A DNA stretch of 64,000 nucleotides from Pseudodonghicola sp048268305 (GCF_048268305.1 NZ_JBLWVT010000001.1:372001-436000); one strand, 5' to 3'. Positions 51,701 to 60,845 are shown, counted from the first letter of the stretch. The notes: a model not told the origin generated them from the letters alone. Program-made: numbers and translations.

Positions 51701-52297
51701 ATGCTGCTGGCCAAACGCAAGCTCAGGATCGAGACCGAGCGGCTGACATTGCGGCCGCCCGCCCATTCGGATTTCCGCGCCTGGACCGCGCTGCGGGTCG
51801 ACAGCCGGGCCTTCCTTACGCCCTGGGAGCCGTCCTGGGCCGAGGATCACCTGAGCCGCAAGGCCTTTACCAACCGGGTCTATTGGGCGCAGCGCTCGGT
51901 GGCCAATGGCTCGGCGCTGCCGCTGTTCCTGTTCCGCCGTTCCGATCAGGTGCTGCTGGGGGCGATCACGCTCGACAATATCCGGCGCGGGCCGGCGCAG
52001 ATGGGCACGCTGGGCTATTGGACCGGCGAGATCCACGCGCGCCGCGGCTATATGCGCGAGGCGATCGGGGCGGTGGTGCATCACGCCTTCACCCGGATGG
52101 AGCTGAGCCGGATCGAGGCCGCCTGTCTGCCCGAGAACGCCGCCTCGCGCGGGCTTCTGGAAAGCGCCGGGTTCAAATACGAGGGCGTGGCGCAGTCCTA
52201 TCTGCAGATCAACGGGCGCTGGCGCACCCATGTGCTTTATGCCTGCCTGCGTAGCGATCGCCGTGGTCGCACCGATGCCGGGGTGAGCGGCGCCTGA
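51701..52297 (+). CDS. GNAT family N-acetyltransferase, RimJ-like
   Basis: A 198-residue acetyltransferase. LRIETERLTLRPPAHSDFRA is the RimJ/RimL-type N-terminal motif, and the acetyl-CoA site is in IHARRGYMREAIGAVVHHAF followed by RIEAACLPENAASRGLLESAGF. It probably acetylates a protein N-terminus or small amine. The ATG at 51701 is chosen because it starts just upstream of the domain; it lies 20 bases after the peptidase stop, so the gene likely shares that operon. Its stop sits in the loop of a GCGCC-TGA-GGCGC palindrome. Confidence 0.9.
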   Translation: MLLAKRKLRIETERLTLRPPAHSDFRAWTALRVDSRAFLTPWEPSWAEDHLSRKAFTNRVYWAQRSVANGSALPLFLFRRSDQVLLGAITLDNIRRGPAQMGTLGYWTGEIHARRGYMREAIGAVVHHAFTRMELSRIEAACLPENAASRGLLESAGFKYEGVAQSYLQINGRWRTHVLYACLRSDRRGRTDAGVSGA

Positions 52298-52340
52298 GGC
52301 GCGCTGGGCATCGGCCGTCGCGCTGGCGTCGGGTGCGGAA

Positions 52341-52370
52341 GCCTCCGGCGGGAGTATTTGGACAGAGAAG
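52341..52370 (+). repeat. Rhodobacterales-type intergenic repeat, copy 2
   Basis: The core GCCTCCGGCGGGAGTATTTG and an AGAGAAG tail match copy 1 at 2071-2103. It lies between the GNAT gene and the FAD oxidase gene, about 60 bases upstream of the latter. Confidence 0.7.
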
Positions 52371-52427
52371 ACGGGCCGGGCGGTCTCTGCTCTTGCCGGG
52401 GCGGCCGGCTTGCGGCAGGAAAGCAGC

Positions 52428-53843
52428 ATGACACTGAATCCCGCCGATGAAGCCTTCGCCGCCCGGCTGCGCCAGACGCTGCCGGAAGAGGTGTTCCGCA
52501 GCCCCGCCCCCCGTTATCTGGAAGAACCGCGCGGCCGCTGGGTCGGGCAATGCGGTGTGCTGGCCCTGCCGCGTCGGGTCGAGGAGGTCTCGGCGCTGGT
52601 TTCCGCTGCGGCGGCGGCGCGGGTGCCGGTGGTGCCCTATGGCGGCGGCACCGGGCTGGTCGGTGGCCAGGTGATGCCCGAGGGGCCGGCGCCGATGGTG
52701 ATCTCGCTCGAGCGGATGACTGCAATCCGGGGGGTGTTTCCCACCGAGAACGTGCTGATCGCCGAGGCGGGCGCCATCCTGGCCGATGTGCAACTGGCCG
52801 CGACCGAGGCGGGGCGGCTGTTCCCGCTGTCGCTGGCGGCCGAGGGCACGGCGCGGATCGGCGGCAACCTGTCGACCAACGCCGGTGGCACCGCGGTGCT
52901 GCGCTATGGCAATGCGCGCGATCTCTGTCTCGGGCTCGAGGCGGTGCTGCCCGACGGGCGGATCTGGCATGGGCTGTCGCGGCTGAGAAAGGACAATACC
53001 GGTTATGATCTGCGCAACCTGCTGGTCGGCGCCGAGGGCACGCTGGGGGTCATCACCGCGGCGACGCTGAAGCTGTTTCCCCGGCCGGCGGCGCAGGGCA
53101 CCGGATTTTTCGTGCTGCGCGACCCGCAGGCGGCGATCGACCTTCTGGCGCTGGCGCGCGATCAGGTGGGCGAGGGGGTGAGCACCTTCGAGCTGATCTC
53201 GGGGCAGGGGCTGCGGTTCCTGGCCGAGACGCTGCCGGATATCCGCCAGCCCTTCGACACACCTCCGGACTGGTCGGTGCTGATCGAGCTGGGATTGCCG
53301 CGCGGGCTCGATCCCGAGGCGGCGCTGGCCGATCTCTACGCCGCGGCCGAGGAGCGCGGACTGGTCAGCGACGCGGTGATCGCCCAGTCGCAGGCGCAGC
53401 GCGATGCCTTCTGGTCGGTGCGCGAACATATCCCCGAGGGCAACCGCCGCATCGGCGCGATCTCCAGCCACGACATCTCGGTCCCGATCAGCCTGATCCC
53501 CGAGTTCATCCGCCGCGGCAATGCGGTGGTGGCCGGGCTTGGCGGGTTTCGGATCAATTGCTTCGGCCATCTGGGCGATGGCAACCTGCATTACAACGTC
53601 TTCCCGCTGCCGGGGCGGAGCAAGGCGGATCACGCCAATCAGGCCGGGGAGATCAAGCGCGCGGTGCATGATCTGGTCAACGAGATGGGCGGATCGGTCA
53701 GCGCCGAACACGGCATCGGCCGGGCCAAGGTCGAGGATCTGGAACGCTATGGCGATCCGGTGCGGCTGGATGCGCTCAGGGCGATCAAGGCGGCGCTCGA
53801 CCCGCTTGGCATCATGAACCCGGGCGCGGTGCTGCGGGCCTAG
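52428..53843 (+). CDS. FAD-linked oxidase, GlcD / D-2-hydroxyglutarate dehydrogenase type
   Basis: A 471-residue flavoprotein of the VAO/PCMH superfamily. The FAD-binding region reads VVPYGGGTGLVGGQVMPEG, then RIGGNLSTNAGGTAVLRYG and LRKDNTGYDLRNLLVGAEGT. The C-terminal FAD-oxidase domain has CFGHLGDGNLHYNVFP and GSVSAEHGIGRAKVEDL, which carry the metal- and substrate-binding histidines of D-2-hydroxyacid dehydrogenases. The substrate is likely D-lactate, glycolate or D-2-hydroxyglutarate; sequence alone does not decide. The ATG at 52428 is chosen over a TTG at 52410. Confidence 0.92.
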   Translation: MTLNPADEAFAARLRQTLPEEVFRSPAPRYLEEPRGRWVGQCGVLALPRRVEEVSALVSAAAAARVPVVPYGGGTGLVGGQVMPEGPAPMVISLERMTAIRGVFPTENVLIAEAGAILADVQLAATEAGRLFPLSLAAEGTARIGGNLSTNAGGTAVLRYGNARDLCLGLEAVLPDGRIWHGLSRLRKDNTGYDLRNLLVGAEGTLGVITAATLKLFPRPAAQGTGFFVLRDPQAAIDLLALARDQVGEGVSTFELISGQGLRFLAETLPDIRQPFDTPPDWSVLIELGLPRGLDPEAALADLYAAAEERGLVSDAVIAQSQAQRDAFWSVREHIPEGNRRIGAISSHDISVPISLIPEFIRRGNAVVAGLGGFRINCFGHLGDGNLHYNVFPLPGRSKADHANQAGEIKRAVHDLVNEMGGSVSAEHGIGRAKVEDLERYGDPVRLDALRAIKAALDPLGIMNPGAVLRA

Positions 53844-53884
53844 GCAGCGCCGTCAGGTGATGCCGGCTCGTCCGGCGGCTCGCC

Positions 53885-55921
53885 TCAGACCCGGCGCATC
53901 AGGCGCAGTGCGTCATAGATCGCGGCATGGGTGTTGCGCGCGGCCACCGCATCGCCGATCCGGTAGAGCAGGAAGTCGCCTTCCGCCTTCTCGTGACCGG
54001 GCTGCGGCCGCCCGGCGATCAGGGCGGTGTAATCCACCGCGCCCTTGTTGCGCGACTTGGGTTTCAGGTCGAAATAGATCTCGTCCATCGGCCGGGTGCC
54101 GTGGTTGATCACCACCTGGTCGAAATCACGGTCCTCGCGCCAGCCGGAATAATCGGTGCCGATCACCGCCCTCAGCCCGTTGCCGGCGCGTTGCACCGCC
54201 TTCAGCCGATAGGTGACGGTCAGCCGCACATCCTTGTCCTGCAGTGCCCGCATGTAGGGGACCAGGTTCATCCCCATCACATCGGGGGCAAAGCTGCGAT
54301 CCGGCGTCATGATTTCGACATGCGCGCCGGTCTCGGCGATCATCTCGGCCGCCTGCAGCGCCGCCGGATCGCCGGCATCGTCGAAGATCAGCACCCGCCG
54401 CCCCGGCGCCACATCGCCCGCCAAGATATCCCAGGCGGAGATCACCAGATCGTTGCCGGCCTCCAGAACGTCAGTATCGGGCAGGCCACCGGTGGCGACG
54501 ATCACCACATCGGGATCAAGGGCGGTGACATCCTCGGCCTCGGCGAAAGTGTTGAAGTGGAAGGCGACATCGCGGGCGGCGCATTGTGCCATGCGCCAGT
54601 CGATGAGGCCGATCATCTCGCGTCGGCGCGGGCTGCGTGCGGTCAACCGTACCTGCCCGCCGGGGTCCGGGGCGGCCTCGAACACCGTCACCTCATGGCC
54701 GCGCTCGGCGGCGACGCGGGCGGCCTCAAGCCCGGCGGGGCCGGCGCCGACGATCACCACGCGCTTCTTCTCGGCCGCGGGCGCGATGGCATGGGGTTCG
54801 CTCAGCTCCCGTCCGGTCGAGGCGTTGTGGATGCAGAGCGCCTCTCCGCCCTGATAGATGCGGTCGAGACAATAGGTGGCGCCGACGCAGGGGCGGATGT
54901 CATCCTCCCGCCCGGCGATGATCTTGCGCACGATATGCGGGTCGGCGATATGGGCGCGGGTCATCCCCACCATGTCGAGCAGCCCGGCACCCACCGCGTG
55001 GCGGGCGGTGGCGACATCGGGGATGCGGGCGGCGTGGAAGGTGGGCAGGCCGACCTCGGCCCGCACCCGTCCGGCGAAATCCAGATGCGGCGCGCTGCGC
55101 ATCCCCTGCACCGGGATCACATCGGTCAGATCGGCGTCGGTGTCGATATGGCCGCGAATGACGTTCAGGAAATCGACCTGACCGGAGGCCTTGAGGCGGC
55201 GGCCGATCTCCAGCCCTTCTTCGGCAGAGATGCCGTTCGGCGCCAGATCGTCGGCGGTATAGCGCAGCCCGACGATGAAATCGGGGCCCACCCGGTCGCG
55301 GACCGCCTTGAGCACGTCGAGAGAGAATGTCATCCGCGCCGCCAGATCGCCGTTCCAGGGCGCGTCGAGCGCATTCTGTCGCGGCGACCAGAAGGCATCC
55401 AGCAGATGGCCATAGGCCTCAAGCTCGATCCCGTCGAGCCCGGCCACCTTCATCCGTTCGGCGGCATCGGCGAAATCCTCGATGATGCGGGCGATGTCCC
55501 AGTCCTCCATCACCTTGGGAAAGGAGCGATGCGCCGGTTCCCGCAGGCCGGAGGGGGCGACGACCGGCAGCCAGTCGCCCTTGTTCCATCCCGTGCGCCA
55601 GCCCAAGTGGGTGAGCTGGATCATGACCGCGCAGCCCTGCCCGTGACATTCGTCGGCAAGCTTGGCCATCCAGGGCACGATTTCGTCCTTATAGGCCTGC
55701 AAGTTGCCGAAGGCCGCCGGGCTGTCGCGCGACACCAGCGCGGAACCGGCGGTCATCACCATCGCCACGCCGCCCTTGGCGCGTTCGACGTGATAGGCGC
55801 GGTAGCGATCCTTGGGCATGCCATCCTCGCCATAGGCGGGTTCATGCGCGGTGGTCATGATCCGGTTCTTCAGGGTGAGATGTCTGAGCTGATAGGGCTG
55901 GAGCAGCGGATCGGTGGTCAT
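53885..55921 (-). CDS. Two-domain NADH:flavin oxidoreductase, possibly N-methylproline demethylase
   Basis: A 678-residue enzyme with an N-terminal old-yellow-enzyme barrel (PLLQPYQLRHLTLKNRIMTT; VMIQLTHLGWRTGWNKGDW) and a C-terminal FAD/NAD domain (VVIVGAGPAGLEAARVAAER; VIVATGGLPDT). It resembles dimethylamine and dimethylglycine dehydrogenase-type proteins and the demethylases of proline betaine catabolism. The iron-sulfur region CVGATYCLDRIYQGGEALC has Ala where the second of four cluster cysteines is expected, as I recall for the DgcA-type subgroup. The ATG at 55921 (MTTDPLLQPY) is chosen from the barrel start. Confidence 0.88.
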   Translation of the reverse strand: MTTDPLLQPYQLRHLTLKNRIMTTAHEPAYGEDGMPKDRYRAYHVERAKGGVAMVMTAGSALVSRDSPAAFGNLQAYKDEIVPWMAKLADECHGQGCAVMIQLTHLGWRTGWNKGDWLPVVAPSGLREPAHRSFPKVMEDWDIARIIEDFADAAERMKVAGLDGIELEAYGHLLDAFWSPRQNALDAPWNGDLAARMTFSLDVLKAVRDRVGPDFIVGLRYTADDLAPNGISAEEGLEIGRRLKASGQVDFLNVIRGHIDTDADLTDVIPVQGMRSAPHLDFAGRVRAEVGLPTFHAARIPDVATARHAVGAGLLDMVGMTRAHIADPHIVRKIIAGREDDIRPCVGATYCLDRIYQGGEALCIHNASTGRELSEPHAIAPAAEKKRVVIVGAGPAGLEAARVAAERGHEVTVFEAAPDPGGQVRLTARSPRRREMIGLIDWRMAQCAARDVAFHFNTFAEAEDVTALDPDVVIVATGGLPDTDVLEAGNDLVISAWDILAGDVAPGRRVLIFDDAGDPAALQAAEMIAETGAHVEIMTPDRSFAPDVMGMNLVPYMRALQDKDVRLTVTYRLKAVQRAGNGLRAVIGTDYSGWREDRDFDQVVINHGTRPMDEIYFDLKPKSRNKGAVDYTALIAGRPQPGHEKAEGDFLLYRIGDAVAARNTHAAIYDALRLMRRV

Positions 55922-56040
55922 GGATATCCCTGTCGGTCTGGCGTTCTGGATCGAGCCTAGCAGCGGCAGGCGGGTGGGCGATCCTGAAAGCGACATTTGC
56001 CGGCGTTTCTGGGCAGGATTGTGCAGAGGCCGGGCAGGGA

Positions 56041-56090
56041 CGCGCCTGGCGGCGCGTGCCTTCGGCGAGGATATTTGAAGCTAGAAAAAG
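56041..56090 (+). repeat. Rhodobacterales-type intergenic repeat, copy 3
   Basis: A hairpin (CGCGCC-TGGC-GGCGCG at 56041-56056) precedes GCCTTCGGCGAGGATATTTG and an AGAAAAAG tail. It lies between two divergent genes, about 100 bases upstream of the glycosyltransferase start. Confidence 0.65.
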
Positions 56091-56192
56091 GCAGGGGCGC
56101 CAGGTCGGGGCGGGTGGATTGCATTGCCGCGCGGTTTCGGCCAGACAGGAGGCGCGCCCATCCCCCGGGCGCGGCGGGTCTGGGAGTGTCGC

Positions 56193-57848
56193 ATGCTGTT
56201 GCGGGAACGGGCGGAGCTTGCCCTTGCGGATTTGGCGGCGGGGCCGTCCTGGCGGCCGATGCTCTTCGTCGGGCTCTTCGCGCTGGTGATGTTCCTGCCG
56301 GGCTTTTTCTCGCTGCCGCCGATCGACCGGGACGAGACCCGCTTTGCCCAGGCCTCGCGCCAGATGGTGGAAAGCGGCGACTACATCGACATCCGGCTGG
56401 GCGAGGGGACGCGATACAAGAAACCGGTGGGGATCTACTGGCTGCAATCGGCGGCGGTGCAGTTGGTCGGCGTGAGCCATGATCGCGAGATCTGGGTCTA
56501 TCGCCTGCCGTCGCTGGTGATGGCGGTGGCGGCGGTGCTGCTGACCTATCTGATTGCCCTGTCGCTGGCCGGCGCCCAGCCGGCGCTGCTGGCGGCGCTG
56601 CTGCTGGCGGTCTGTTTCGTGCTGGGCGGCGAGGCGCGGCTGGCCAAGACCGATGCGACGCTGCTGGCGACGATCCTGGCGGCGCAACTGGTGCTGGCAC
56701 GGCTGCACATGCGCGGGGCGGAGGCCTTGCGGGGCGGCTGGCCCTGGCTCTTCTGGGCGGCGATGGGCGTCTCCATGCTGATCAAGGGGCCGATCGGGCC
56801 GATGGTGGTGGGGTTGACCCTGCTGGCCCTGATCGTGATCCGGCGCGGGGTGTCCTGGCTGGCGCCGCTGCGCTGGGGCTGGGGGATCGCCCTGTTCCTG
56901 CTGATCGTGCTGCCCTGGTATGTGGCGATCACCGTCAAATCCGGCGATGCCTTCTGGGCCGAGGCACTGGGGCGCGATCTGATCGGCAAGATCGGCGAGG
57001 GGCAGGAGAGCCATGGCGCCCCCTTCGGCTCCTATGCGCTGGCGGTCTGGCTCACCTTCTGGCCGGCCTCGATCCTTCTGCCCTTCGGTCTCTGGTATGG
57101 CTGGCGCGCGCGGCGCGAGGCGGCGGTGCTGTTCTGCCTGGCCTGGATCATCCCCTCCTGGCTGGTGTTCGAGATCACCGCGACCAAGCTGATCCATTAT
57201 GTGCTGCCGCTCTATCCGGCCCTGGCGATCCTGAGCGCCAGGGGCTGGCTGGCGCGGTCGGAAGAAGGGTTCGGGCGGGTTTATACGGTATTTCTGGCGG
57301 TCTTTTTGCTGTTGGCGCTGGTGCTGGTGGCGGCACCCTTGGTCTTCGCGCTGCAATACGGGCGTGGGCCGGGGCTGATCTGGGCCTTGGGGCTGGCGAT
57401 CAGCCTGTTGGGCATCGGCTGGGTCTGGGGCGCGATGCGCGGCGGCGATCGGCTGGCGCCCGTGCTGGGGTTCGGCGCGCTGTCACTGGGGCTGTCGATC
57501 AGCCTTTTCGGCCATCTGGCGCGGCTCGATCACATCTGGCCGTCGAATGCGTTGGCGGGGCTCGAGGTGAAGGCCGATGGCATGTGCGATGCGCCGCAAG
57601 TCCTCTCCGTCGGCTATGAGGAGCCGTCGCTTTTGCTGCTGAGCCCGCGGATGCCGCTGTTCCGCGGTGCCGAGGTGGCGGCCGAGGTGGCGGCGGCGGC
57701 GCCCTGCGCGCTGGTCTTCGTCCGGGCCGATCAGCGCGCGAGTTTCGAGGCGGCAAGCGCGCGGCCCTTCGAGGTGATCGGAGAGGTCAAGGGATTTGCC
57801 CTTGGCGGTGCTGATAACGTGGATGTGGCGGCCTATCTGTTTCGCTGA
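56193..57848 (+). CDS. GT83/PMT-family membrane glycosyltransferase (ArnT-like)
   Basis: A 551-residue protein with about twelve hydrophobic helices. The first periplasmic loop has the acidic PPIDRDETRFAQASRQM motif (Asp45-Glu48), the catalytic site in ArnT and PMT-type transferases that use polyprenyl-phosphate sugars. RYKKPVGIYWLQSAAVQLVG and ARLAKTDATLLATILAAQL are ArnT-like. It probably transfers a sugar to lipid A or another periplasmic acceptor. The ATG at 56193 is chosen because it directly precedes the first helix region. It converges on the PAP2 gene, overlapping it by 16 bases. Confidence 0.88.
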   Translation: MLLRERAELALADLAAGPSWRPMLFVGLFALVMFLPGFFSLPPIDRDETRFAQASRQMVESGDYIDIRLGEGTRYKKPVGIYWLQSAAVQLVGVSHDREIWVYRLPSLVMAVAAVLLTYLIALSLAGAQPALLAALLLAVCFVLGGEARLAKTDATLLATILAAQLVLARLHMRGAEALRGGWPWLFWAAMGVSMLIKGPIGPMVVGLTLLALIVIRRGVSWLAPLRWGWGIALFLLIVLPWYVAITVKSGDAFWAEALGRDLIGKIGEGQESHGAPFGSYALAVWLTFWPASILLPFGLWYGWRARREAAVLFCLAWIIPSWLVFEITATKLIHYVLPLYPALAILSARGWLARSEEGFGRVYTVFLAVFLLLALVLVAAPLVFALQYGRGPGLIWALGLAISLLGIGWVWGAMRGGDRLAPVLGFGALSLGLSISLFGHLARLDHIWPSNALAGLEVKADGMCDAPQVLSVGYEEPSLLLLSPRMPLFRGAEVAAEVAAAAPCALVFVRADQRASFEAASARPFEVIGEVKGFALGGADNVDVAAYLFR

Positions 57849-58528
57849 GCGATCCGGGCGCGCAGGTCGCTGAGCCTGCGGCCGATCTCCAGCCGGTCCC
57901 ACCCCCGGCGGGCCAGCCGTTGCGTGTTGCGACCGGCGCGGCCGATCAGGCTGCCGGTCCCGCTCCAGAACCGGCGGAACAGCCGATCGAACCAGGTCAG
58001 CGCCAGGAATTGCGCCATCCAGCCGACGAAGGCGCCGGACAGCACCTGCCAGACGCTATGGGCGCCGACCTGAATGCGGGTGCCACCGACGAAGCCCGCC
58101 GACAGCAGCGTCAGCCCCTGGGCCATGCGGTTCTCGGCCAGGCAGCTGCTGACCAGCCAGGTGGCGCCGAAGGTGCTGGCGGCGGTATGGCCCGAGGGGA
58201 AGCCGCCATAGCCGCCGTTCGGACGTTCGTTGATCGCAGTCGCGCCCAGACCGCGTTTCGACAGGGTGTAGGTGGTGACCAGCAGGGTGAACCGCCCGAG
58301 GTATCGCACGCCCTCGCCGGTTGCCACCGCGCAGGCCAGGCCGGTCAGCGGCACCGCGATCTGCATGTTGTCGCCGATATGTTCCAGCTTGCGGTCCGAC
58401 AGCCCCCAGGACAGGATCGCAAGCATCAGGATCAGAGAGACGCCGAAGCGCCGCATCGCCCGGCGCAGCCAGGGCCGGGTGGCCAGGGGCGTTTCGGGCG
58501 GCTCTGTCGCAGGCGGGGGAAGGGTCAT
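57833..58528 (-). CDS. PAP2-family phosphatase with altered motif 3
   Basis: A 231-residue membrane protein with about five helices. Motif 2 is intact (GGFPSGHTAASTFG). The RP of motif 1 is present (NERPNGG), but no Lys stands at the usual seven-residue distance. Motif 3 reads TRIQVGAHSVWQ: the Arg and His are kept, but the Asp three residues after the His is replaced by Gln. It is likely a lipid phosphatase of the lipid A 1- or 4'-phosphatase type, or a divergent relative. It overlaps the next PAP2 gene by four bases and the convergent glycosyltransferase by 16 bases. Confidence 0.82.
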   Translation of the reverse strand: MTLPPPATEPPETPLATRPWLRRAMRRFGVSLILMLAILSWGLSDRKLEHIGDNMQIAVPLTGLACAVATGEGVRYLGRFTLLVTTYTLSKRGLGATAINERPNGGYGGFPSGHTAASTFGATWLVSSCLAENRMAQGLTLLSAGFVGGTRIQVGAHSVWQVLSGAFVGWMAQFLALTWFDRLFRRFWSGTGSLIGRAGRNTQRLARRGWDRLEIGRRLSDLRARIAQRNR

Positions 58529-59385
58529 GGGTGCCGGTTCCTTGCGAAGGCCTGACGCAGCCGTTGCAGGCTGGCATTCGCCGGGCGTTTCAGCCCGAGC
58601 GCGCCGGAGAGGAGCCGCTGGCCGAGGAGGCGCAGGTCGGCGAACACGGTTCGCGCGTCATGGCGCAGCGCGCTGGCGGTGACCTGCGCGTGGATGCGGT
58701 CGAGCCGGAACAGCCGGGCCAGCGCCCAGGCCAGCGTGCTTGTGAAGATCATCGCCCAGATCACGTCCGACAGGAAATGCCGGCCCTTGAAGATCCGCAT
58801 CGAGGCCAGCGCCAGCACCGCCAGGATGAGGCTCGCGACCAGCAGGCGGCGGCGCTGCGGCGGCACCACATGCCACAGGATCACCCCGATGATGAGGCCG
58901 CCGGCGGTGACGAAGGCGGCCTCGCCCGAGACGAAGGAACAGTTGCTGAGGCATTGGTCGGTGATCTGGAACGGCGGCGTGAACTGGGCGTGACCGCCGA
59001 ACAGCTCGATCTGCGCCGGGCGGGCGCGGCCCCAGTGCGACTTGAGGATCACGTTCACCAGAATGCCCGGCCCGAGCAGGATCAGACTGACGCACCAGCC
59101 CCAGAACCGGGGCGGGATGCGCATGGTGTGGCGGGTGAACAGCCCGTAGATCAGCAGCCCGAGCAGCCCCAGGGTGCCGAGGTTGAGAAGCTTCCAGACG
59201 GTGGAGCGCAGGATCTGCAGGCTCTGGCTCTGTTCCGCCGGGAAGGTGCCGGTCGCGGGATCATAGGCCAGCCGGGCGACGGCCAGGTCGATGCCGGGAA
59301 AGGTGGCGAAGAGCAGCGCGACCGCCAACCAGACGATCAGGATCGCCCGGTTGATCTGGCTGGACTGGCGCGGGGGCTGCGTCAT
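58525..59385 (-). CDS. PAP2-family phosphatase with altered motif 2 (LpxE/LpxF-like)
   Basis: A 286-residue membrane protein with about six helices. Motif 1 KSHWGRARP fits Kx6RP exactly, and motif 3 MRIFKGRHFLSD keeps Arg, His and Asp. Motif 2 reads SFVSGEAA, with Glu in place of the usual His of PSGH. The overall look is close to alphaproteobacterial lipid A phosphatases. It overlaps the downstream PAP2 gene and the upstream glycosyltransferase gene by four bases each, so all three are translationally coupled. The C-terminal 60 residues are basic and cytoplasmic. Confidence 0.84.
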   Translation of the reverse strand: MTQPPRQSSQINRAILIVWLAVALLFATFPGIDLAVARLAYDPATGTFPAEQSQSLQILRSTVWKLLNLGTLGLLGLLIYGLFTRHTMRIPPRFWGWCVSLILLGPGILVNVILKSHWGRARPAQIELFGGHAQFTPPFQITDQCLSNCSFVSGEAAFVTAGGLIIGVILWHVVPPQRRRLLVASLILAVLALASMRIFKGRHFLSDVIWAMIFTSTLAWALARLFRLDRIHAQVTASALRHDARTVFADLRLLGQRLLSGALGLKRPANASLQRLRQAFARNRHP

Positions 59386-60845
59386 TCGTCAGGCTGGCCC
59401 CAGCAGTTCCGGGGCTGCAGATAAAGCCGCAGGATGTCGCGCGAATAGGCGCCGGGGCTCGGCTTCCAGGTGGCGGTGGGCAGCGCCTCGCCACAGGCGG
59501 GGGCATCGTTCAGCGTGGCGAAGAGGAAGGGCGCGGCCCGCCCGGCGGGATAGGGGTGGCGCTGGGCATAATAGTTGTCGGGTCTGCCCTCGGGCGGCAC
59601 CGCATAGATGGCGATGTCGCTGCCCTTGGCGCGCAGGAACAGATCGGCCAGCAGCAGGCGGTTGTCGCTGACCACGGCGGTCACCCCGCGCAGTCGCGCC
59701 TCCTCGAGGATGCGGGCGCTCATCTCCTCTTCGCCGACATAGCGGCGCATCAGCAGCTCGCCCTTGGGGGTGGTCCAGCGGGTGGCCTGGGTGAAGGCGA
59801 AGGGCAGCAGCGCGGCCAGCGCCAGATCAAGCACCAGTGCGATCCACAGCCAGGTGCGGCCGCGGTGCCACAGCACCGGCACCACCAGCAGCAGCAACGC
59901 CAGGCAGGCGGTGACCGCCCAGTTGGCATAGGCCTTGGACAAGATCGCCTGCACCGTCACCAGGATCAGCGTCGGCGCCGCCATCAGGACCAGCCAGCGC
60001 GGTTGCCATTCGGGTCGCACAAAGGCGCGGGGCGCCAGCCACAGGAAGGCACCGAAGAACACCGGCCCCATCACCGCGAATTGCGACGCCAGGAACTCCA
60101 CCGCCTTGTCCAGATGCAGATGCACCCCGGGGCGGCGCACCCAGTCGACGTTGTCGGCAGTGTGCGAGAAGGTCATCAGGTCGTTCTGCAGGTTCCAGAC
60201 CAGATTGGGCGCGATCACTGCCAGAAAGACCAGCGCCGCGATGCCGGCATCGCGCCAGGCGATCCGCGCCTGCGGCACCACCAGCGCGCCAAGCCCTGCG
60301 CCCAGCAGGAAATAGACGGCGGCGTATTTCGCCAGCATGCCGAGCCCGAGGCAGAGCCCCAGCCCGACCGCGGCCCAGGCCGAGCGCGTACCGGTCAGCC
60401 GCAGATAGAGCCAGAGCGCCCCAGCGAAGAAGGGCATCAGGATGGTGTCGGTCGAGACCAGGAACGCCCCCGCCGTCACCACTGGCAGGGTGACAAAGGC
60501 GATCGCGACCATCGCCGCGGCGCGCCGGTCGGTCACCTGCCGCGCCGCGCCCATCAGGATCAGCGCGGTGGCGGCCTGAAACAGCGGGCCCGGCAGCCGG
60601 ATCCAGAAGGTGGTATCGCCGCCCAGCTCGGTGAAGCCACGCAGCACCCAGCCGATCAGCGGCGGCTTGGAGTAGTAGCCCCAGGCGAGCTCTTGCCCCC
60701 ATTGCCAATATTGCGATTCATCGACGAAAAGCTCGGCTTGCGAGAAGGCCAGCAGGACCACCCGGTAGATCGTGATCGCCGCGACGGCGGCGACGCCGAT
60801 CCACAGGGGATCAGAGGCTCTGTCTTGCGGTGCGCTTTTCAGCAT
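59382..60845 (-). CDS. GT39/GT83 family membrane glycosyltransferase
   Basis: A 487-residue integral membrane protein. The first loop has FVDESQYWQWGQELAWGYYS, the acidic catalytic motif of the ArnT/PMT superfamily, followed by KPPLIGWVLRGFTELGG. About ten helices and a C-terminal periplasmic domain (VTAVVSDNRLLLADLFLRA) are visible. It should use a polyprenyl-phosphate-linked sugar, which the nearby GT2 enzyme could supply. It differs from the + strand transferase at 56193, so the cluster has two such enzymes. It begins downstream of the LAB_N gene with a 35-base overlap. Confidence 0.87.
   Translation of the reverse strand: MLKSAPQDRASDPLWIGVAAVAAITIYRVVLLAFSQAELFVDESQYWQWGQELAWGYYSKPPLIGWVLRGFTELGGDTTFWIRLPGPLFQAATALILMGAARQVTDRRAAAMVAIAFVTLPVVTAGAFLVSTDTILMPFFAGALWLYLRLTGTRSAWAAVGLGLCLGLGMLAKYAAVYFLLGAGLGALVVPQARIAWRDAGIAALVFLAVIAPNLVWNLQNDLMTFSHTADNVDWVRRPGVHLHLDKAVEFLASQFAVMGPVFFGAFLWLAPRAFVRPEWQPRWLVLMAAPTLILVTVQAILSKAYANWAVTACLALLLLVVPVLWHRGRTWLWIALVLDLALAALLPFAFTQATRWTTPKGELLMRRYVGEEEMSARILEEARLRGVTAVVSDNRLLLADLFLRAKGSDIAIYAVPPEGRPDNYYAQRHPYPAGRAAPFLFATLNDAPACGEALPTATWKPSPGAYSRDILRLYLQPRNCWGQPDE

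Noticed and set aside
53927..55960. 677-codon open frame on the plus strand
   Set aside because: It is antisense to the NADH:flavin oxidoreductase and shows only low-complexity, His/Gly/Asp-rich sequence.
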